Assembly (NCBI GenBank): GCA_021432635.1
Contig: MU270030.1
Coordinates: 557,823-621,822, forward strand
DNA: 64,000 bases
Direction of reading: 5' to 3'
From: Thozetella sp. PMI_491
Taxonomy: Eukaryota > Ascomycota > Sordariomycetes > Chaetosphaeriales > Chaetosphaeriaceae
Program-made: the position numbers and the translations under genes
The notes under the pieces: model-generated
Databases searched by the model: none
What the model was told of the DNA's origin: nothing
What the model saw: only the letters and a program-made list of their open reading frames with translations
Shown: one piece after another, positions 56,842 through 64,000 of the stretch
Position numbering within the stretch: position 1 is the stretch's first letter
How the letters are laid out: the number at the start of each line of letters is the position of its first letter

Positions 56842-57942
56842 TCCCAACCGGGACCTCTGTCTGCTGCGGCGGGTGGGACAGGGCAACGAGGCGATGCGCA
56901 CACCAACCTGCAGCGACTCGAATCTAACAAGCCTTGATGATCCCGTCGACCCCGGCTAGCCAGGGGCGGCCAGGGACGGCCGCTCCCCGGCGTAGCGAGC
57001 CAGCGCACGCTAGGATCCGTGACGTATGACGCCTGCTCCGAGAGCTCCGGATTACATCGTCTAGGGCCCCGGGGCCTACCTGTAGTGATTGAGACTTTCG
57101 ACCTGTGCGTTAGTCTCACATTCAGGCTAACCACCCGCAGAGCATAGTCTATACGCATCTCCTTAGCCCGGCGTATGTAATATCAGCTTCTTAGTAGCTA
57201 CACACGTCTGTCTCATCCACCATCGGCCCACCGGCGACTCGGCGACCGCCGTGGTCTCTCGTAGCAACCGAAGCACCCGTAAGGCAGCGAGCCACAAGAG
57301 CTCGCAAGCTAGAGGGCGTGGATACTGGCTTAACCCTGCACATCGAGAGCGGGGCGGAAGGGGGCCCGGGGGAGAGGTGGCCGGCCAGTGTGTAGAGAAC
57401 ACCAAACATACGGAGTACAAACGACGCAGGAGGCGAGAGGAAACAGCACTTTAGTATCGCCAGCCGCAAGCACCAGGGGTCGACCGATCCGAAGAGACGT
57501 TCTCGGCGGCGGCCCCTAAGGTTGTGTGAAGAGACGGAGTGTAGATTAGAATCGCCTATCCGACTGGGTCGCTCGCGCTGAGGCCCTAAGAGACCTGGCC
57601 CTAGTGCGCTTCTCTCTCTCAGCTCGCACTCGGAAACGCGGCATAGCCCCCCTATTGCCCGGTGCCTGATGCCACAATAGAAACAGCACCAGACGCTAGC
57701 GCGAGATGCTGGCGAAGATGCTGACGGGACGACGAGCTATCCAGCGCCGCGTTGAAGCTCGCTTTGGCGCCTGGTGGCTCGTCAGCCCCGTCTAGCTCGG
57801 CACCATCTGTGCCAGGGGTTGCGGACGTACCAACCACAGGCCGTGCTAGGCGCTAGACGCCGCGCCCCTGGCTCGGCATCATCGGTCACCGCCCTATGGA
57901 AACGACATGGCGAAGGAACCGTTGAATGGATGCCGTCGCTAC

Positions 57943-57984
57943 CAGCAGCAGCAGCAGCACCACCACCACCACCACCACCACCAC
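57943..57984. repeat. (CAG)n(CAC)n trinucleotide run
   Basis: About five CAG units are followed by about eight CAC units. In different frames this would encode Gln/His, Ala/Pro or Ser/Thr runs; no gene is established here. Confidence 0.9.
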
Positions 57985-58004
57985 ATAGCGAAGATCCAGG
58001 GCTA

Positions 58005-58500
58005 GCCACGGCAGGGGTGGAGGAGGCACATATGCCCCAAACACACCACGAGCTTTCACGTCTCGGGAGCCTTTTGCTCCTGCAGCTGGGCAATCTCCGA
58101 CGCGGCTCTGGGTTCACCCTCCCTCGACCACACTCGCTCTGTCGACTGCGATCGGATCGCTGCACAACAAGGGTCCCGACGCAACTTCAAGCTGTGCGGT
58201 CCTTTTGAGGCGCCTCTCTGCCCCGTGCCGTACTATGACGCTCGGCGATTGGAGGTTGAGGCACCACCAGGGCTCTATAGCATCCCCCCTCGCGAGGGCA
58301 CGCACAACAGAGGTCCAGAGGGTCCACAAACACTGTACTACGACAGGCTCCAGCGGGCCCAGATGCTGCGGTGGCACGCGGGAGAAGGGCTTCGAAGCTT
58401 CTACGCGGCGAAGCCAACTGCCCAAGTGGAGAAAGCAGAACGCGAGCTCACGCAAGCGAGGAAGAGGAGTCGTGATGGTGGAACCTTTGGCGGGGTCTAG
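58005..58500 (+). other. possible coding remnant or partial gene
   Basis: One plus-strand frame stays open for 165 codons and ends at a TAG (58498-58500). Its second half is rich in charged and aromatic residues (VPYYDARRLEVEAPPGLY and LYYDRLQRAQMLRWHAGEGL), finishing in a helical Lys/Glu/Arg stretch. This looks more protein-like than the surrounding frames. There is no ATG in the first 220 bases and no recognised domain. It may be the last exon of an unidentified gene, a decayed gene, or chance in GC-rich DNA. Confidence 0.3.
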
Positions 58501-59618
58501 GCTGCGGTGAGGTCAAAGCCGAGCTCCGTTGGCTGCCGCGAAGACGCACGCCAACCTACATCAAACGAGACAAGCGGGCGCTTGATGGGCCGTCGCCCCA
58601 GGCGGCCAGGTCATTCTGCGCAGCGGCGACGACACACCGGCCCTCTCAAGACGGCCAGCCCCACGTTTCTTGGCGGCTAGGGAGGCATTGAGAGCTATCC
58701 CGTAGGACACGCTGGCATCGATCTAGTCTAGGATGGTGCGTCGGGCGTGTGGCCTGGACGAGATTGGACGAGCGGCCCGGTCGGGTCGCCTTGGATAGCT
58801 GCGCCATCCTATTGCTGGCCGTCTCTGCCGGACTATCCATACCCGGACGGAGGACAGCGAAAAGGGAACCAACATGCATATGCGACAAGTTCAGCGACGC
58901 ACCCGAGTCCACGGCCTCATACCTCCCCTCCTCCAAGGCGCCTCCCGCGACGCTGGTAGCTGGCTAGCCAATTCACGCCCGGCCGGGCCGCAGATGAACG
59001 ACCTCCCATGCTGGTGGCGTCGATAGGGCGACGGGTACGGGTGAGGGAAGAAGGGCCGCTACGAACAAGGGAGGTACGGTATCACTGCCGAGGAGGGCGA
59101 GGCAGACCTTTGCACCGATGGGGAAGGACACCCAACTAGGCACGCGAAACGAGCCCTGAGCCGGGGCTGACTCGTTTGCTCGAGGCTGCTCGGGAGTGAT
59201 CTTAGGCATGAGATTGGTGGATGCTGAGCAGGCCGTCATGAGGCGTGCAGTGGTTCCGGCCCCCAGCGCAGTTTTGCCGTAAGCACTGGGGGTGCTAGCC
59301 CGGGGGCGCCAAGCAGCGAGCACACATAGCAGTGCTACTGCAAGAGAGATTGAGGGTGGCGCGCAAAACTACAGCCCGCTGGCCTCCTCGTCGTAGCAGA
59401 AGAGGGGGGAAGGCTGCCAGACCCGTATTGTGGCCCCCATTCAAGGGACCGTGCAGTAGTAAAGGTAGTAATCACTTGAAGGGCATTTTTCGGCGCCTCG
59501 CTGGCCTCGCCGGTGAGCGATGGCACGAGCAACGTAAACAAGCACAGAATCCGCGACTAGACGGGGGGTAGGGGGGTAATACGTATTAGTGTGGTGCTGG
59601 TAATGAGAGAGCCCGTTT

Positions 59619-59640
59619 GGGGGGGTGGGGGGGGGGGGGG
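59619..59640. repeat. long G tract
   Basis: Seven G, one T, then fourteen G on the plus strand. A strong candidate for G-quadruplex formation or for replication slippage. Confidence 0.9.
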
Positions 59641-62600
59641 TGCTTATTCGGGAGGGGCGTATGTTATGTGATTGCCGTAGCACTTCGTTCTAACGACGGG
59701 TCGGGGAAGAGCTTCATGTAAGTCGTTCATCGCGAAGCCCATCAATACCACGCGCGAGCCCGACGCAGACGGCTTGATAGGCCCGCCAGCGTCCCTCCCC
59801 AAAAGCGCTGCGGCTGTCGTCTAGCAAATAGCTGGTCGCAGCCTCAGCCCCCGAGGCATGCGGCCAGCGCTTGCGGGGCTTGGCTCTTTCCAGAACATCG
59901 CCCACTGGACCGGCGCCTCGGATCGGCGAGCGTGGTTCTATTCTTGTCTCCGCTGTTTCTCACCCCCGGCGGGCGGTCGCAACGGCTTTGTCCCCGTGGA
60001 GCCAAGTGGCCCTCTCAGGCCCTCGCTCCCTGTCCGTGGCCCAATCCGGAGCCCCGGGAAACGGACTTTTTGGGCCATCTTTTCGAAGGCAGCAGCTTAG
60101 CTTAGCCTAGAGGTGTACGCAGAGCGGGGCGCAATGGCCTCAACTTAGCGGTGCGGGTTTGGGCCCGCGACGGCAAACCTTGGGCGACGACGGCCGCAGT
60201 ACAGCTACGGTACCTACCAAGTACGTACAGGTGCGAGGTAGTATTCGACGGTGGAGGGGAAGGGGGGATATGAGATGGAGGGAAAGCCAGCTGGGAGCCG
60301 GGAGCCATACCCGTCTCTGCCGCTACCGAACGGGCAGCGAATGGGCCGTGGAGTGCGTAACGGCAGCCCCCATTGCTGCGGTGCACTGTGCTCCTGACTA
60401 AGGGGGAGCGATACGGGTGGTTCGTTGCCATGTCAGCTCTGATAATCTCAGCAAAGACGGACAGGTGAGGGTGTCGGAGGGGCAGAGAGCCGGAGTCAGC
60501 TCGTGCTCAGGGCTGTCGAGTCGCCATCCCCGATGGCGGACAGTGCGCCACCCACGACCACAAGCATGCGCCCGCATTGGACGACATTCTGAGAGTGGCA
60601 TGGCGGCAGCTGGGCGGGCCTCGTGCAGTGCGGTCCCTGCCTGCTCTGTTTCTCGCACTCCCCATCCATTCCGCTCGAGCCGTGCGTGCCGTCTGTCTCT
60701 TGGCTGCCAACCCATCGCGAGTGCGTCCATGCACGCCCCCAATCCCCATTCGCCAATCGTGTGTGTCTTTTGGGCCCGCCCCAGAGACAGGTCGCCCGTG
60801 GTAAACCCCGGTCGTCGCAATTTTGTTCTCGAAGAATTCTCTCGTGATCCGTGCTCATGATGCTGCACCCCCCGCTGGAATTTGCGCGCTGACAGGATGA
60901 TATCGCGCTCGAGCTCGGTTCTCGGTTGTCGTTCCTGTATGTTCCTGGCTGGCCAGCGTCAGGCAATCTGCCTAGCTAGACAGCGGGAAGTAGTGCGCAT
61001 AGCGATATTCGGATAGCACATTCTATCGTCAAATCAACCACTTTCCCGCTCGCTGCTCCTGCCGTGTTCCCTGCTCTGTTCCCTGCTCATTGGACCGCTG
61101 CAGTGGACTTTTCCTGTAGGGCTGGGCCGGCTCGAGGACCACTACGGTTGGTAGTAAGCCCGGCAAACAATAGCAGCTAGTGCGGAGGGACTACCACAGC
61201 GGTTCCCCAACCACTACCGTCACTGCAAGGCACTTCGGTCGCTTTTGGGCATGCTGTGTTACCCCCAGTCAGCCTTGCGCGCTGAAAGGGCCCCAGCCAA
61301 GGTCCCAGTGGCTTCCCAAGCTCCAGCATTCCATGGAGTGCGAGGGCCGCGATGTCATGCAGGTTGCCAATGGCAAAAAAGGCACCCGAGTCACGCACCC
61401 ACTTTACCCCGAGCGTTGCAAAGATCACGCCAGCTCGGGGAAGGGACAGCTCTCGCCACGGCCGCCCCCCTGTCGCTTTCCGCCGGCTCGTCTGCTGACG
61501 GTCTGATGGCCGCAGAATGCCTTTGGGCTGCTAACAGTACGGGGTTTTGCTTCACTCGGCCGTCGAGCTAGGATGAAGAGCTACGGCCATATTTCTTTCT
61601 CTTTGGCGAGGCAAAACACCTACACTCGTAAGCGTCCATGGGAACTCACTCCGTGGTGGCCGCACCGTGCGATTGCTCAGGTCAGACAGTAGGGGAAAAA
61701 AAATACGAAGCATCTACCTGCCGCCCCGTTGGTAGCCATTGGCCGACCGTGTTACCAAGCCGCTCACCTACCCGCTGGCGATCGGCGGGAGCTCGGGCTG
61801 GACCCGAGCCAGTGCAGAGGAGGTAGATCGGCTTGTCGCAGCCCCGTGAAGAAGAAAATACGCCGAGGTGACCCCAAATCGAGGCACCTGTCAGATCGCG
61901 AGGCTTGCGCCCGGCGGTCTCGGGCGCGTGCATCTCCTTCGTATGCCGACGTATCGAGCCAATGTCCCTAGCTTCAGCCCCACCTGCGAGCGCGAGCGCG
62001 AGCACGACGAGGACGGTGCGACCACGCGATGACGGGGCGGGGATCGACGGGCGGTCCAGCGTTTGAAGATGACACTTTTTAGTTCTTTGTGCCGCGATCG
62101 AGGTCTCGTGTCTGGTGTCTCGAAAGAGCACAGTCAGCGACTAGGCACGCTAAGTAGAAACAGTCTCGCACGGAGTAGACGCCATCACCGCGGTCGCCAG
62201 CTGACGGATCGAATCTTGTCGTGAGAGCTAAGCCCTCTCCGCTCCCCTTCCCGCTCCACGAGCTGTTAGAGGTCTTCGCAGGTAGCAAAGCGCGGGCGGC
62301 AGCCGGGGCCTAACGGGGACGATGCGGGGACGAGACGCCTCCTATCCAAAGCCTCTAGGCGCTCGGCCGCGCCGTCGTAGTGTTTAGTACGAGAGACCAT
62401 GAAGGCGCCGTGGGTTTTCCCGCAAGCCATCGTCGTAATTCGACCGGGTGGCGGGCCGAAGAGGGCCGAGTCACCATACTGCCCCCGCGCCGGTCTCAAG
62501 CTGAGGGCAGGAGAAGAAAGAGAGAGTTTCTTGGCGTCGGGCTGCGAGCGAGCGCTGCACGCTGCTCTGGTCGGGAGCGGGGGAGAGGGGTCGATGAGGG

Positions 62601-62966
62601 CATACGGCAACGACCGAACGGACCGAGACAATATTGTTTGGTGGAGAGAGAGTGCAAGTGAGATGGGCCCAGAATCGACATTCTCGTTCCTTCCTACGCC
62701 GGGAGCCTTCTTCTCCTTCCCCATTTTGTTCGCACAAGATCCCCGCAGCGCCTACACCGTACACAAAAGTCCGCCACGGAGGGGTGATCTGGCATCAAAC
62801 CCACGGCCCGTTGTCGACCAGATCTCGTCCAACCACCAATCACTGCCGCACGGTTGAGGTGCTGACCCCGCGTTTCGGTCGCTGCGTCTCTCCACAGCAC
62901 TTGTTCTCTCACCGGTGCCCGCTCACGCTCGCCACTATCGAGAAGGAGGGACCCGGGAGAAAAGGG

Positions 62967-62982
62967 TGGGGGGGGGGGGGGG
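62967..62982. repeat. 16-nt G homopolymer
   Basis: An uninterrupted run of sixteen G on the plus strand. Length in the assembly may be unreliable. Confidence 0.9.
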
Positions 62983-64000
62983 TTTGACTCGCAGGGCAGC
63001 ACCAGTCACCATCCGCTGTGATGCAGCGGCCAAATACAATCCAGGGCTAAGGAGGCCATGCGACCCTAAGGGCACGATAACTAGCGCGAGGACGCACTGG
63101 CTGCCGCCTTTTGATCGTTGCAGTAGCATCCAAGGCCCCTTAGCTCATGACCCCAAAGCCCCTAGTCCAGGGCATCCCACACCATGGCCCATGGTTTGGC
63201 CGGGACACGACGTCTAAGGCACCGAATCAGTGCCGGGTCTATCGAATCGATCTCCTGACACCTGCCTTCACACGTTGTTTGCTGAGTCGTAGGCTCATTT
63301 GGGGGCCTTACCTGCCATCAACCCCCCCTCCTTGCTCTCTCTATCGGTAGGTGAAATGAGAGGTAATGAGAGGTTCCTGCATGCTTAGTGCTGGTAGCAC
63401 TTGCAGATGTCGCCCTGGTAGTCCCCCCCCTAATTTGAGGGGAAGGGGGCGGGCAAGGGGCCGTAACAAGCAGCCCCTTCGGTATATGCATAACCCCCCA
63501 GTATAGGCTCGGTGGCCGGCCTCTACGGTCAGGGGATGGGCAGCGAGCAGATTCTCGGTGAATTGAACTTGTATAGTCAGTTGCAAGCTCGCGGGGTACG
63601 CAGCCCCTAGGTCGTCGGCCTGCAGGAAGGGTGTGTCGATACTCGGCCGAAGGGCGCCGGCGGCCCACGGCGAAGCTCTCTCCAGGGGCACGAGCTGTCG
63701 GGCTGCCCGCCGATGCACGGCATCCACAAGCTCGAGCGCTCAATCTCCATGATGCAGCGGCGCGATGCCGTGGGGTCTTGGCAAGCCTGCTACAGCTTCG
63801 CCTCGGCGCCCATGTGCTGGCGTCGCGACGTGTTTGGCAGCGTAGCTCACCTTCACATGCGCCTTTGTTCTGCGTCGGTCCCGAAAGCGTTGCTTTGCGT
63901 GTAGAATGATTGGCTCCCGGTGCCGGGCGGGCGCATTGCCAACCACCAAGAACAGGCACGCACTGGACTGGACTCTAGTCGCAACGGGCTGCAGCAAGGG

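Larger units (their letters stand above)
54197..64000. other. 9.8-kb interval without a recognisable gene
   Basis: From the F-box 3' end to the edge of the window I found no conserved protein, tRNA or rRNA. Many open frames exist on both strands because of high GC, but none has family motifs or a convincing exon chain. The most coding-like stretch is 58005-58500 (plus), listed separately. Simple-sequence DNA is frequent: a CAG/CAC run at 57943-57984, long G runs at 59619-59640 and 62967-62982, and a perfect 17-bp duplication at 56808-56841. Confidence 0.5.

Noticed and set aside
57000-59000. Possible decayed retroelement
   Set aside because: No terminal repeats, polymerase or protease motifs, or primer-binding site could be identified; one protein-like open stretch is not enough.

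Overview
The window is nuclear DNA of a filamentous ascomycete (Pezizomycotina, most likely Sordariomycetes). The evidence is: GC-rich genes broken by short introns (about 50-125 nt) with GTRNGY donors and CTAAC-type branch sites; a Zn2Cys6 regulator, an AflY/questin-oxidase-like enzyme and an HMT1-type ABC transporter; and intergenic DNA with many short G-, C- and CT-rich runs. A placement near Sordariales/Chaetomiaceae is an impression from remembered protein similarity and was not tested. I found 15 protein-coding genes and one intron-containing tRNA-Ala. No intact transposon, CRISPR array, rRNA or phage-like element was seen.

Layout. 0.3-3.9 kb: vacuolar half-size ABC transporter HMT1 (minus). 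4-9 kb: gene-poor, with tRNA-Ala(TGC). 9-18.5 kb: a dense block of prefoldin subunit 5 (+), RAD17 (-), ribulose-phosphate 3-epimerase (-), an AflY-like oxidase (+) and a class V PLP enzyme (-). 18.5-21.2 kb: repeat-bearing spacer. 21.2-35 kb: Tpa1/Ofd1 prolyl hydroxylase (+), a disordered hypothetical protein (+), a trans-sulfuration-type PLP enzyme (-), an APH-type kinase (+) and a RING protein (-). 34.9-43.6 kb: 8.7 kb without a recognisable gene. 43.6-47.1 kb: a divergent pair of MDR oxidoreductase (-) and Zn2Cys6 factor (+). 47.8-49.4 kb: SmD1 (-) and the V-ATPase assembly factor Pkr1 (-). 51.3-54.2 kb: an F-box protein (+). 54.2-64 kb: 9.8 kb without a recognisable gene.

Most genes are housekeeping: splicing (SmD1), chaperoning (prefoldin), pentose phosphate pathway (RPE), DNA damage checkpoint (RAD17), translation/oxygen sensing (Tpa1/Ofd1), vacuolar function (HMT1, Pkr1) and sulfur amino-acid metabolism. 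The parts most likely to be accessory are the AflY-like/class V PLP pair and the MDR-Zn2Cys6 divergent pair. I did not find a convincing undescribed multi-gene system. The better leads are gene-structure features: two GC-AG introns in one small gene, two stop-free introns whose length is a multiple of three, a uORF whose stop overlaps the main start codon, a RING domain with glycine at a zinc-ligand position, and two very long gene-free intervals.
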